Part shown: positions 19,464 to 34,500 of the stretch, piece by piece
How the letters are laid out: every line of letters begins with the position of its first letter
Numbering within the stretch: position 1 is the stretch's first letter
Assembly: GCF_051014445.1 (NCBI RefSeq)
Contig: NC_135146.1
Location: forward strand, 3,286,001 to 3,350,000
Source: Colletes latitarsis
Lineage: Eukaryota > Arthropoda > Insecta > Hymenoptera > Colletidae
Direction: 5' to 3'
Length of the DNA stretch: 64,000 nt
The notes under the pieces: model-generated
Database searches by the model: none
The model's input: only the letters and a program-made list of their open reading frames with translations
What the model was told of the DNA's origin: nothing
Position numbers and translations under genes: made by a program

Positions 19464-22400
19464 CCATCATCTGTTCGATACGTTCGCATTTTTCGCATAC
19501 TTGTTGGCCAGATCCAGGGCTTTTTCAGGTTTGGATCACGTTGCTATGAGGTACCACACTGAAACAGTGAGTTAAACCGGGGTCCGATCAATATCTAAGA
19601 GGATAAGACCGTTTAGGTCAGGGTTATGTCTGGTATTTCCCATCATCTGGCTCTTACTTTCGCATTCTTCGCATACTTGTTGGCCAGATCCTGGGCATTT
19701 TCTGGTTTGGATCACTTTGTTATGAGGTACCACACTGCAACAGTGAACTAAACCTCGATTCATTCTATATGTTAGAGGATAGCTCAGGTTAGGTCACGGT
19801 TAGGTCTGGTATTTGCCATCATCTGGCTCATACTTTCGCATTCTTCGCATACTTGTTGTCCAGGTCCTGGGCTTTTTCTGGTATAGATCACGTAGTAATG
19901 TGGTTCCACACTGAAACAGTCACATAAACCTGGTTTCGACCAATATTTTAGAGGATAACACCGGTTAGGTCAGGGTTAGGTCTGGTATTTGCCATCATCT
20001 GGCTCATACATTCGCATTTTTCGCATACTTGTTGGCCAGATCCTGGGCATTTTCTGGTTTAGATCAGGTAGCCATGTGGTACCACACCGAAACAGCGAGT
20101 TAAACCTGGTTTCGAGCAATATTTAAGAGGATAACACTGGTTAGGTCAGGGTTTGGTCTGGTTTTTGCCATCGTCTGGCTCACACTTTCGCATTTTTCGC
20201 ATACTTGTCGGCCAGATCCTGGGCTTTTTCTGGTATGGATCACGTTGTAGTGCGGTACCACACTGAAACAGTGAATTAAACATGGATTCGATCTATACAT
20301 TAGACGATAACACCGGTTAGGTCAGGGTTAGCTCTGGTATTTGCCATAATCTGGCTCATACTTTCGCTTTTTTCGCATACCTGTTGGCCAGATCCTGGGC
20401 TTTTTCAGGTACAGATCAGGTAGTAATGTGGTACCCCATTGAAACTGTGAGTTAAACAGGGGGCCGATCAAGATTTTAGAAGATAGCACCGTTTAGGTCA
20501 GGGTTAGGTCTGGTATTTGCCATGATCTGGCTCATACTTTCCCATTTTTGGCATACTTGTTGGACAGATACTGGGCTTTTTCTGGCATGGATCACGCTGT
20601 AATGTGGTACCACACTGAAACAGTGAATTAAACCTCGATTCGTTCTACATGTTAGAGGATAACACCGTGTAGGTCTGGGTTAGGTCTGGTATTTGCCATC
20701 ATCTGGGTCATACTTCCGCATTTTTCTTATAATTTTTGGGCAGACCCTGTGCTTTTTCTGGTTCGGATCACGTAGTAATGTGGTACCACACTGAAACAGT
20801 GAATTAAACCTCGATTCGTTCTACATGTTAGAGGATAACACCGGTTAGGTCTGGGTTAGGTCTGGTAATTGCCATCATCTGGGTCATAATTCCGCATTTT
20901 TCTTATAATCTTTGGGCAGACCCTGTGCTTTTTCTGGTTCGGATCACGTAGTAATGTGGTACCACACTGAAACAGTGAATTAAACCTCGATTCGTTCTAC
21001 ATGTTAGAGGATAACACCGGTTAGGCCTGGCTTAGGTCTGGTATTTGTCATTATCTGGCTTATACTTTCTCATTCTTCGCATAGTTGATGGCCAGATCCT
21101 CGGTTTTTTTCTGGTTTGGAACACTTCGTAATGTGGTACCACACAGAGACGGTAGGATAAACCTGGTTACCGATCTATATTTTAGAGGTGTACACCGGTT
21201 ATGTTTGTGTTAGGTCTGGCATTTGCAATCATCTGGCTCATACTTTCGCATACTTCGCATAGTTGTTGGCCAGATCCTGGTCTTTTTCTGGTTCGGATCA
21301 CGTTGTAATTTGGTACCACACTCAAACAGTGAATTAAACATGGATTCGATCTATATTTTAGAGGATAGCACCGGTAAGGTCAGTGTTAGAACTGGCATTT
21401 GCCCTCATCTGGCTCATACGTTCGCATTTTTCGCATACTTGTTGGCCAGATCCTGGGCTTTTTCTGGTTCGGATCACGTTGTAATGCAGTACCACACTGA
21501 AGCAGTGAGTTAAACCTCGATTTGATCAATATTTTGGAGGATAACACCGGTTACGTCATGGTTAGGACTGTTATTTGCCCTCATCTGGCTCATACTTTCG
21601 CATATTTCGCGTACTTGTTGGGCAGATCCTGGGCTTTTTCCGGTATGGATCACGCTGTAATGTGGTATCACACTGAAACAGTGAATTAAACCTGGTTTCG
21701 ATCAATATTTTAGAGGATAACACCGGTTAGGCATGTGTTAGGCCTGGTATTTGCAATCACCTGGATCATACTTTCACATTCTTCGCATAGTTGTTGGCCA
21801 GATCCTGGGCTTTCTCTGGTTTGGATCACGTTGTAGTGTGGTACCACACAGAAACGGTGAGTTAAACCTGGATTCGATGAATATTTAAGATGGTAACACC
21901 GGTTAGGTCTGCGTTAGGTCTGGCATTTACCCTTATCTAGCTTATACTTTCGCATTTTTCGCATTCTTGTTGGCCAGATCCTGGGCTTTTTCTGGCTTGG
22001 ATCACGTTGTAGTGTGGTGCCACACTGAAGCAGTAAATTTAACCTGGATTCGATCTATATTTTAGTGGATTACACCGGTTATGTTTGTGTTATGTCTGGT
22101 ATTTGCCATCATCTGTCTCAAACGTTTGCATTTTTCGCATAATTTTTGGCCAGATCCTGGGCTTTTTTCTGGTTTGGATCACGTTGTAGTGTGGTACCAC
22201 ACTGAAACAGTTTGCTGAACCAGGATTCGATCAATATTTTGTAGGATAACACCGGTTTGGTCTGCGTTAGGTCTGGGTTATACCCGCACCTGGTTCATAC
22301 TTTCGCATTCTTCACATACTTGGTGAACAGATCCTGAGTTTTTTCTGGTTTGCAACACGTAGTAATGTGGTACCACACTGAAACGGTCGATTAAACCTGG

Positions 22401-25400
22401 TCTCGAGCAATATTTTAGAGGATAATGCCTGTTAGGTCTGGGTTAGGTCTGGTATATAACCGTGTCGGGCTGAGACTATTGCGTTTTTCGCATACTTGTT
22501 GGCCAGATCCTGGGTTTTCCCTGTTTTGAATATCGTAGTAATGTGGTACCTCACTGAAACAGTCGATTAAACCTGGTCTCGATCAATATTTTAGAGGATA
22601 ACACCGGCTAGGTCTGGGTTAGGTCTGGTATTTGCCACCACCTGGCTCATACTTTCGCAATTTTCACATACATCTTAGCCAGATCCTGGGCTTTCTCTGG
22701 CTTGGGTCTCGTTATAATGTGGTACTACACTGAAACAGTGCATTATTCCAGGATTCGATCCATATTTTAGAGGATAACACCGGTTAGGTCATGGTTAGGT
22801 CTGGTATTTGTCATCATCAGGCTCAAACTTTCGCATTTTTCGCATACTAGTTGGAGAGATCCTGGGCGTTTTCTTGGTTGGATCACGTAGTATTGTGGTA
22901 CCACACTGAAACAGTGAGTTAGGCCTGGGTCCGATCAATGTCTTAGGGGATAACGCCGGTTAGGTCTGGGTTAGGTCTCATATTTGCCATCATCTGGCTC
23001 ATACTTTCGCATTCTTCGCGTACTTATTGGCCAGACCCTGGGCGTTTTCTGGTTTGGATCACGTAGTAGCGTGGTACCACACTGAAACTGTGTATTAATC
23101 CTGGATTCGATCTATATTTTCGAGGATAACACCGGCTAGGTTTGTGTTAGGTCTGGCATTTACCATCATCTGGCTCATACTTTCGCATTCTTCGCATACA
23201 TGTTGGCCAGATGCTGGGCTATTTCTGGGTTGGTTCACGTAGTAATGTGGTACTGCAGTGCAACAGTGAGTTAAACCTGGATTCAATCTATATTTTAGAG
23301 GATAACACCGGTTAGGTCAGGGTTAGGTTTGGTATTTGCCATCATCTGGCTCATACATTCGCAATATTTACATACATGTTAGCCAGATCCTGGGCTTTTT
23401 CTGGCTTGGGTCTCGCCATAGTGTGGTACCACACTGAAACAGTGAGTAAAACCTGGATTCAATCTATATTTTAGTGGATAACTCCGGTTAGGTCAGGGTT
23501 AGGTCTGGTTTTTGCCATCACCTGGCTCATACTTTCGCATTTTTCGCTTACTTGTTGGCCATATCCTGGGTGTTTCCTGGTTTGGATCACGTAGGAATGT
23601 TGTACCACACCGAAACGGGCAACTAAACCCGGTTACGATTAATACTTTAGAGGAAAGCGCCGGTGAGGTCTGGGTTAGGTCTGGTAATTGCAATCATCAG
23701 GCTCATACTTTCGCATTTTTCACCTACTTGATTGCCAGATCCTGGACTTCGTCTGGCTTGGATCACGTAGTAATGTGGTACCACACTGAAACAGTGAATT
23801 AATCCTGGATTCGAACTATATTTTAGAGGATAACACCGGTTAGGTCTGGTATTTGCCATCATCTGGCTCATACTATCGCATTTTTCCCATACTTGTTGGC
23901 CAGATCCTGGGCCTTTTCTGGTTTGGATCACGTAGTAATGTGGTACCACACTGAAACAGTGAGTAAAGCCTGGATTCATTCTATATTTTAGAGGATAACA
24001 CCGGTTAGGTCAGGGTTAGGTTTGGTATTTGCCATCATATGGCTCATACTTTCGCAATTTTCACATACATGTTAGCCAGATCCTGGGCTTTTTCTGGCTT
24101 GGGTCTCGCCATAGTGTGGTACCACACTGAAACAGGGAGTTAAACCTGGATTCAATCTATATTTTAGTGGATAACTCCGGTTAGGTCAGGGTTAGGTCTG
24201 GTTTTTGCCATCACATGGCTCATACTTTCGCATTTTTCCCATACTTGTTGGCCAGATCCTGGGCCTTTTCTGGTTTGGATCACGTAGTAATGTGGTACCA
24301 CACTGAAACAGTGAGTAAAGCCTGGATTCATTCTATATTTTAGAGGATAACATCGGTTAGGTCAGGGTCAGGTCCGGTATTTGCCATCATCTGGCTTATA
24401 CATTCGCATTCTTCGCATACATGTTGGCCAGATCCTGGGCCTTTTCTGGTTTGGATCACGTAGTAATGTGGTACCACACTGAAACAGTGAGTTAAGCCTA
24501 AGTCCGATCAATATTTTAGTTGATACCACCGGTTAGGTTAGGGATAGGTCTGGTATTTGCCATCACCTGGCTCATACTTTCGCATTCTTCGCTTACTTGT
24601 TGGCCAGACCCTGGGCGTTTTCTGGGTTGGATAACGTAGAAGTGTGGTACCACAGTGAAATTGTGAGTTAAACCTGGATACAATCTATATTTTAGAGGAT
24701 AACACCGGTTAGGTTTGGGATAGGTCTGGTATTTGCCATCATCTGGCTCATATTTTCGCATTTCTCGCATACTTGTTGGCCAGATCCTGGTCCTTTTCTG
24801 GTTTGGATCACGTAATAATGTGGTACCACACTGAAACAGTGAGTAAAACCTGGATTCAATCTATATTTTAGTGGATAACTCAGGTTAGGTCAGGGTTAGG
24901 TCTGGTTTTTGCCGTCACATGGCTCATACTTTCGCATTTTTCCCATACTTGTTGGCCAGATCCTGGGCGTTTTCTGGTTTGGATCACGTAGTAATGTGGT
25001 ACCACACTGAAACAGTGAGTTAAACCTGGATACAATCTATATTTTAGAGGATAACAACGGTTAGGTTTAAGATAGGACTGTTATTTGCCATCATCTGGCT
25101 CATACTTTCGCATTGTTCCCATACTTGTTGGCCAGATCCTGGGCGTTTTCTGGTTTGGATCACGTAGTATTGTGGTACCACAATGAAACTGTGAGTTAAA
25201 CCTGGATACAATCTATATTTCAGAGGATAACAACGGTTAGGTTTAGGATAGGTCTGGTATTTGCCATCATCTGGCTCATACTTTCACATTCTTCGCATAT
25301 TGGATTGCAAGATCCTGGGCCTTTCCTCGTTTGGATCACGTAGTAATGTGGTACCACACGGAAACAGTGAGTAAAACCTGGATTCAATCTATATTTTAGA

Positions 25401-28400
25401 GGATAACACCGGTTAGGTCAGGGTTATGTCTGATGTTTACCGTAATCTGGCGCATACTTCCGCATTTTTCGCATTCTTGTTGGCCAGATCCTGGGCGTTT
25501 TCTGGTTTGGATCACATAGTAATGTGGTACCACACTGAAACAGTGAGTTAATCCTGGATTCCATCTATATATTAGGGGGTAACACAGGTTAGGTTTGGGT
25601 TAGGTCTGGTATTTGCCATCATCTGGCTCATACTTTCGCATTTTTCGCATACTTGATTGCAAGATCCTGGGCTTCTTCTGGTTTGGATCACGTAGTAATG
25701 TGGTACCACACTGCAACAGTGAGTAAACCTGGATTCTTTCTATATTTTAGAGGATAACACCGGTTAGGATAGGGTTAGGTCTGGTATTTGTCATCATCTG
25801 GCACATACTTTCACATTTTCCGCATACTTAATTGCAAGATCCTGGGCTTTTTCTGGTTTGGACCACGTAGTAATGTGGTACCGCACTGAAACAGTGAATT
25901 AAACCTGGAATCGATCTATATTTTAGAGGATAACACCGGTTAGGTCTGGGTAAGGTCTGGTGTTTGCCATCACCTTGCCCATACTTTCCCCTTTTTCGCA
26001 TACTTGTTGGCCAGATCCTGGGCGTTCTCTGGTTTGGATCACGCAGTAATGTGGTACCACACTGAAACAGTGAGTTAAACCTGGATTCAATCTATATTTT
26101 AGAGGACAACACCGGTTAGGTCGGGGTTAGGTCTGGTACTCGCCATCACCTGGCTTACTTTCGCAATTTTCACATACATGTTAGCCAGATCCTGGGCTTT
26201 TTCTGGCTTGGGTCTCGTTGTAATGTGGTACTACACTGAAACTGTGAATTAAAGCCGGATTCGATCTGATTTTAGAAGATAACACCGGTTGGGTTAGGGA
26301 TAGGCCTGGTATTTGCCATCATCTGGCTCATACTTTCGCAATTTTCACACACATGTTTGCCAGATCCTGGGCGTTTTCAGGTTTGGATCACGCAGTAATG
26401 TGGTACCACACTGAAACAGTGAGTTAAACCTGGATTCGATCTATATTTTAGGGGATAACACCGGTTTGGTTGAGGATAGGCCTGGTATTTGCCTTCATCT
26501 GGCTCATACTTTCGCAATTTTCACATACATGTTAGCCAGATCCTGTGCTTTTCTGGCTTGGGTCTCGTTGTAATGTGGTACTACACTGAAACATTGAGTT
26601 AAACCTGGATTCAATCTATATTTTAGTGGATAACACCGGTTATGTCAGGGTTAGGTCTGGTTTTTGCCGTCACCTGGCTCATACTTTCGCATTTTTCGCA
26701 TACATGTTGGCCAGATCCTGGGCCTTTTCTGGTTTGGATCACGTAGTAATGTGGTACCACACTGAAACAGTGAGTTAAGCCTAAGTCCGATCAATATTTT
26801 AGTTGATACCACCGGTTAGGTTAGGGATAGGTCTGGTATTTGCCATCACCTGGCTCATACTTTCGCATTCTTCGCTTACTTGTTGGCCAGACCCTGGGCG
26901 TTTTCTGGGTTGGATAACGTAGAAGTGTGGTACCACAGTGAAATTGTGAGCTAAACCTGGATTCAATCTATATTTTAGTGGATAACGCCGGTTAGGTCAG
27001 GGTTAGGACTGGTTTTTGCCGTCACCTGGCTCATACTTTCGCATTTTTCGCTTACCTGTTGGCCAGATCCTGGGCGTTTCCTGGTTTGGCTCACGTAGGA
27101 ATGTTGTACCACACCGAAACGGGCAACTAAGCCTGGTTACGATTAATACTTTAGAGGATAACGACGGTTAGGTCTGGGTTAGGTCTGGTATTTGATATTA
27201 TCTGGCTCATACTTTCCCCTTTTGCGCATACTTGTTGGCCAGATCCTGGGCTTCTTCTGGTTCGGATCATGTAGTTATGTAGTACCACACTGAAACTGTG
27301 AATTAATCCTGGATTCGATCTATATTTTAGAGGATAACACCGGTTAGGTCAGGGTTAGTTCTGATATTTGCCGTCATCTGGCTCATACTTTCGCATTTTT
27401 TGCTTACTTGTTGGCCAGATCCTGGGCGTTTCCTGGTTTGGCTCACGTAGGAACGTTGTACCACACCGAAACGGGCAACTAAACGTGGTTACGATTAATA
27501 CTTTAGAGGATAACGACGGCTAGGTCTGGGTTAGGTCTGGTATTTGATATTATCTGGCTCATACTTTCGCCTTTTTCGCATACTTGTTGGCCAGATCCTG
27601 GGCGTTTTCAGGTTTGGATCACATAAAATGTGGTACCACACTGAAGCAGTGAGTTAAACCTGGATTCGATCTATATTTTAGAGGATAACGCCGGTTAGGT
27701 TGGGGTTAGGTATTTGCCATCACCTGGCACATACTTTCACATTTTTCGCATACTTGATTGCGAGATCCTGGGCTTCTTCTGGTTTGGATCACGTAGTAAT
27801 GTGGTACCGCACTGAAACAGTGAATTAAACCTGGATTCGATCTATATTTTAGAGGATAACACCGGCTTGGTCAGGGTTAGGTCTGGTACTCGCCATCACC
27901 TGGGTCATACTTTCCCCTTTTTCGCATACTTGTTGGCCAGATCCTGAGCGTTTTCTGGTTTGGATCACGTAGAATTGTGGTACCACACTGAAACAGTGAG
28001 TTAAACCTGGATTCAATCTATATTTTAGAGGATAACACCGGTTAGGTCGGGGTTAGGTCTGGTACTCGCCATCACCTGGCTTACTTTCGCAATTTTCACA
28101 TAGCTGTTAGTCAGATCCTGGGCTTTTTCTGGCTTGAGTCTCGTTGTAATGTGGTACTACACTGAAACTGTGAATTAAAGCCGGATTCGATCTGATTTTA
28201 GATGATAACTCCGGTTGGGTTAGGGATAGGCCTGGTATTTGCCATCATCTGGCTCATACTTTCGCAATTTTCACACACATGTTTGCCAGATCCTGGGCGT
28301 TTTCAGGTTTGGGTCACGTAGTAATGTGGTACCACTGTGCAACAGTGTGCTAAACCTGGATTCAATCTATATTTTAGAGAATAACATCGGTTAGGTCAGG

Positions 28401-31400
28401 GTCAGGTCCGGTATTTGCCATCATCAGGCTCATACTTTCGCATTTTTCACCTACTTGAATGCCAGATCCTGGGCTTCGTCTGGCTTGGATCACGTAGTAA
28501 TGTGGTACCACACTGAAACAGTGAGTTAAACCTGGGTCCGATCAATATTTTAGAGTATAACAACGGTTAGGTATGGGTTATGTCTCGTATTTGCCATCAT
28601 CTGGCCCATACTTTCGCAATTTTCACCTACTTGTTGGCCAGATCCTGGGCGTTTTCTGGGTTGGATCACGTAGTAATGTGGTACCTCGCTGAAACAGTAA
28701 GTTAAACCTGGATTCAATCTATATTTTAGAGGATAACACCGGTTAGGTAAGGGTTAGGTTTGGTATTTGCCATCATCTGGCTCATACATTCGCAATTTTC
28801 CCACACTTTTTGACAAGATCCTGGGCGTTTTCCTGGTTTGTATCACGTAGTAATGTGGTACCTCACTGAAACAGTGAGTTAAACCTGGATGCAATCTATA
28901 TTTTAGAGGATAACACCGGTTAGGTCAGGGTTAGGTCTGGTATTTGCAATCATCTGGCTCATACTTTCGCATTTTTCACCTACTCGTTGGCCAGATCCTG
29001 GGCGTTTTCTGGGTCAAATCACGTAGTAATGTGGTACCTCTTTGAAACAGTGAGTTAAACCAGGATTCAATCTATAATTTAGAGGATAACACCGGTTAGG
29101 TCAGGGTTAGGTCTGGAATTTGCCATCATCTGGCTCATACATGCGCAATTTTTCCCATACTTTTTGACATGATCCTGGGCTTTTTCCTGGTTTGTATCAC
29201 GTAGGAATGTGGTACCACACTGAAACAGTGAGTTATACCTGGGTCCGATCAATATTTTAGAGGATAACACCGGTTAGGTCTGGGTTAGGTCTCGTATTTG
29301 CCATCATCTGGCTCATACTTTCGCATTTTTCGCATACTTGTTGGCCAGATCCTGGGCGTTTTCATGTTTGGATCACATAGTAATGTGGTACCACACTGCA
29401 ACAGTGAGTTAAACCTGGATTCCACCTAAATTTTAGAGGATAACACCGGTTAGGTCAGGGTTAGGTCTGGTATTTGCCATCATCTGGCTCATAGTTCACA
29501 TTTTTGGCATACTTGATTGCAGGATTCTGGGCTTTTTCTGGTTTGGATCACGTAGTAATGTGATACCACACTGAATCAGTGAGTTAAACCTGGGTCCGAT
29601 CAATATTTTAGAGTATAACAACGGTTAGGTATGGGTTATGTCTCGTATTTGCCATCATCTGGCCCATACTTTCGCAATTTTCACCTACTTGTTGGCCAGA
29701 TCCTGGGCGTTTTCTGGGTTGGATCACGTAGTAATGTGGTACCTCGCTGAAACAGTAAGTTAAACCTGGATTCAATCTATATTTTAGAGGATAACACCGG
29801 TTAGGTAAGGGTTAGGTTTGGTATTTGCCATCATCTGGCTCATACATTCGCAATTTTCCCACACTTTTTGACATGATCCTGGGCTTTTTCCTGGTTTGTA
29901 TCACGTAGAAATGTGGTACCACACTGAAACAGTGAGTTATACCTGGGTCCGATCAATATTTTAGAGGATAACCCCGGCTAGGTCTGGGTTAGGTCTCGTA
30001 TTTGCCATCATCTGGCTCATACTTTCGCATTTTTCGCCTACTCGATGGCCAGATCCTGGGCGTTTTCTGGGTTGGATCACGTAGTAATGTGGTACCTCGC
30101 TGAAACAGTGAGTTAAACCTGGATTCAATCTATATTTTAGAGGACAACACCGGTTAGGTCAGTGTCAAGTCTGGTATTTGCCATAATCTGGCTCATACTT
30201 TCGCATTTTTCACCTACCCGTTGGCCAGATCCCGGGCGTTTTCTGGGTTGGATCACGTAGTAATGTGGTACCTCGCTGAAACAGTAAGTTAAACCTGGAT
30301 TCAATCTATATTTTAGAGGATAACACTGGTTAGGTCAGGGTTAGGTCTGGTATTTGCCATCATATGGCTCATACGATTGCATTTTTCGAATACTTGTTTT
30401 TCAGATCCTGGGCCTTTTCTGGTTTGGATCTCATAGTAATGTGGTACCACACTGAAACAGTGAGTTATACCTGGGTCCGATCAATATTTTAGAGGATAAC
30501 ACCGGTTAGGTCTGGGTTAGGTCTCGTATTTGCCATCATCTGGCTTATACTTTCGCATTTTTCGCATACTTGTTGGCCAGAGCCTGGGCGTTTTCAGGTC
30601 GGGATCACATAGTAATGTGGTACCACACTGCAACAGTGAGTTAAACCAGGATTCAATCTATAATTTAGAGGATAACACCGGTTAGGTCAGGGTTAGGTCT
30701 GGAATTTGCCATCATCTGGCTCATACATGCGCAATTTTTCCCATACTTTTTGACATGATCCTGGGCTTGTTCCTGGTTTGTATCACGTAGTAATGTGGTA
30801 CCTCACTGAAACAGTGAGTTAAACCTGGATAACACCGGTTAAGTCAGGGTTAGGTCTGGTATTTGCCATCATCTGCCTCATACTTTCGCATTTTTCACCT
30901 ACTCGTTGGCCAGATCCTGGGCGTTTTCATGTTTGGATCACATAGTAATGTGGTACCACACTGCAACAGTGAGTTAAACCTGGATTCCACCTAAATTTTA
31001 GAGGATAACACCGGTTAGGTCAGGGTTAGGTCTGGTATTTGCCATCATCTGGCTCATACATGCGCAATTTTTCCCATACTTTTTGCCATGATCCTGGGCT
31101 TTTTCCTGGTTTGTATCACGTAGGAATGTGGTACCGCACTGAAACAGTGAGTTATACCTGGATCCGAACAATATTTCAGAGGATAACACCGGTTGGGTAA
31201 GTGTTAGGTTTGGTATTTGCCATCATCTGGCTCATACATTCGCACTTTTCCCACACTTTTTGACAAGATCCTGGGCTTTTTCCTGGTTTGGATCACGTAG
31301 TAATGTGGTACCTCACTGAAACAGTGAGTTAAACCTGGGTGCAATGTATATTTTAGAGGATAACACCGGTAAGGTCTGGGTTAGGTCTCGTATTTGCCAT

Positions 31401-32300
31401 CATCTGGCTCATACTTTCGCATTTTTCGCATACTTGCTGGCCAGATCCTGGGCGTTTTCAGGTTTGGATCACATAGTAATGTGGTACCACACTGAAACAG
31501 TGAGATAAACCTGGATTCAATCAATATTTTAGAGGATAACACCGGTTATGTCAGGGTTAGGTTAGGTATTTGCCATCATCTGGCTCATACTTGCGCATTT
31601 TTCGCATACTTGTTGGCCAGATCCCGGGCCTTTTCTGGTTTGGATCACATAGTAATGTGGTACCACACTGAAACAGTGAGTTAAACCAGGATTCGATCTA
31701 TATTTCAGAGAATAACACCGGTTAGGTCAGTGCTAGGTCTGGAATTTGCCATCATCTGGCTCATACATGCGCAATTTTTCCCATACTTTTTGACATGATC
31801 CTGGTCTTTTTCCTGGTTGGTATCACGTAGTAATGTGGTACCTCACTGAAACAGTGAGTTAAACCTGGATTCAATCTATATTTTAGAGGATAACACCGGT
31901 TATGTCTGGGTTAGGTTAGGTATTTGCCATCATCTGGCTCATACTTTCGCATTTTTCGCATACTTGTTGGCCAGATCCTGGTCGTTACAAGGTTTGGATC
32001 ACATAGTAATGTGGTACCACACTGCTACAGTGAGTTAAACCTGGATTCAATCTATATTTTGGAGGATAACACCGGTTAGGTCAGGGTTAGGTCTGGTATT
32101 TGTCATCATCTGGCTCATACTTTCGCATTTTTCACCTACTCGTTGGCCAGATCCTGGGCGTTTTCTGGGTTGGATCACGTAGTAATGTGGTACCGCACTG
32201 AAACAGTGAGTTATACCTGGGTCCGAACAATATTTTAGAGGATAACACCGGTTAGATCTGGGTTAGGTCTGGTATTTGCCATCATCTGGCTCATACTTTC

Positions 32301-34500
32301 GCGTCTTTCATCTACTCGTTGGCCAGATCCTAGGCGTTTTCTTGGTTGGATCACGTAGTAATGTTGTACCTCACTGAAACAGTGAGTTAAACCTGGATTC
32401 AATCTATGTTTTAGAGGATAACACCGGTTAGGTCAGGGTTAGGTCTGGTATTTGCCATCATCTGCCTCATACTTTCACATTCTTCGCATACTTGATTGCA
32501 AGGTCCTGGGCTTTTTCTGGTTTGGATCACGTAGTGGTGTGGTACCGCACTGAATCAGTGAGTTATACCTGGGTCAGATGAACATTTTAGAGGATAACAC
32601 CGGTTAGGTCTGGGTTAGGTCTCGTATTTGCCACCATCTGGCTCATACTTTCGCATTTTTCGCATAATTGTTGGCCAGATTCTGGTCGTTGCAAGGTTTG
32701 GATCACATAGTAATGTGGTACCACACTGCAACAGTGAGATAAACCTGGATTCAATCTATATTTTGGAGGATAACACCGGTTAGGTCAGGGTTAGGTCTGG
32801 TATTTGTCATCATCTGGCTCATACTTTCGCGTCTTTCACCTACTCGTTGGCCAGATTCTAGGCGTTTTCTTGGTTGGATCACGTAGTAATGTGGTACCGC
32901 ACTGAAACAGTGAGTTACACCTGGGTCCGAACAATATATTAGAGGATAACACCGGTTAGGTCTGGGTTAGGTCTGGTATTTGCCATCATCTGGCTCATAC
33001 TTTCGCGTCTTTCACCTACTCGTTGGCCAGATCCTAGGCGTTTTCTTGGTTGGATCACGTAGTAATGTGGTACCGCACTGAAACAGTGAGTTACACCTGG
33101 GTCCGAACAATATATTAGAGGATAACACCGGTTAGGTCTGGGTTGGGTCTGGTATTTGCCATCATCTGGCTCATACTTTCGCGTCTTTCACCTACTCGTT
33201 GGCCAGATCCTAGGCGTTTTCTTGGTTGGATCACGTAGTGGTGTGGTACCGCACTGAATCAGTGAGTTATACCTGGGTCAGATGAACATTTTAGAGGATA
33301 ACACCGGTTAGGTCTGGGTTAGGTCTCGTATTTGCCACCATCTGGCTCATACTTTCGCATTTTTCGCATAATTGTTGGCCAGATCCTGGGCGTTACAAGG
33401 TTTGGATCACATAGTAATGTGGTACCACACTGAAACAGTGAGATAAACCTGGATTCAATCTATATTTTAGAGGATAACACCGGTTAGGTTTGGGTTAGGT
33501 CTGGTATTTGCCATCATCTGGCTCATACTTTCACATTCGTCGCATACTTGATTGCAAGGTCCTGGGCTTTTTCTGGTTTGGATCACATAGTAATGTGGTA
33601 CCACACTGAAAAAGTGAGTTAAACCTGGATTCAATCTATATTTTGGAGGATAACACCGGTTAGGTCAGGGTTAGGTCTGGTATTTGTCATCATCTGGCTC
33701 ATACTTTCGCATTTTTCACCTACTCGTTGGCCAGATCCTGGGCGTTTTCTGGGTTGGATCACGTAGTAATGTGGTACCGCACTGAAACAGTGAGTTACAC
33801 CTGGGTCCGAACAATATATTAGAGGATAACACCGGTTAGGTCTGGGTTAGGTCTGGTATTTGCCATCATCTGGCTCATACTTTCGCGTCTTTCACCTACT
33901 CGTTGGCCAGATCCTAGGCGTTTTCTTGGTTGGATCACGTAGTAATGTAGTACCGCACTGAAACAGTGAGTTACACCTGGGTCCGAACAATATATTAGAG
34001 GATAACACCGGTTAGGTCTGGGTTAGGTCTGGTATTTGCCATCATCTGGCTCATACTTTCGCGTCTTTCACCTACTCGTTGGCCAGATCCTAGGCGTTTT
34101 CTTGGTTGGATCACGTAGTAATGTGGTACCTCACTGAAACAGTGAGTTAAACCTGGATTCAATCTATGTTTTAGAGGATAACACCGGTTAGGTCAGGGTT
34201 AGGTCTGGTATTTGCCATCATCTGCCTCATACTTTCACATTCTTCGCATACTTGATTGCAAGGTCCTGGGCTTTTTCTGGTTTGGATCACGTAGTGGTGT
34301 GGTACCGCACTGAATCAGTGAGTTATACCTGGGTCAGATGAACATTTTAGAGGATAACACCGGTTAGGTCTGGGTTAGGTCTCGTATTTGCCACCATCTG
34401 GCTCATACTTTCGCATTTTTCGCATAATTGTTGGCCAGATCCTGGGCGTTACAAGGTTTGGATCACATAGTAATGTGGTACCACACTGAAACAGTGAGAT
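32301..34500 (+). repeat. Satellite block duplications of 4, 6 and 10 monomers
   Basis: The variant GCGTCTTTCA starts at 32301, 32829, 33005, 33181, 33885 and 34061 (steps 528, 176, 176, 704, 176 bp). The companion GTAGTGGTGTGGTACCGCAC is at 32531, 33235 and 34291 (steps 704 and 1056). The segment from 32301 reappears from 34061, an offset of 1760 bp or 10 monomers. Confidence 0.85.
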
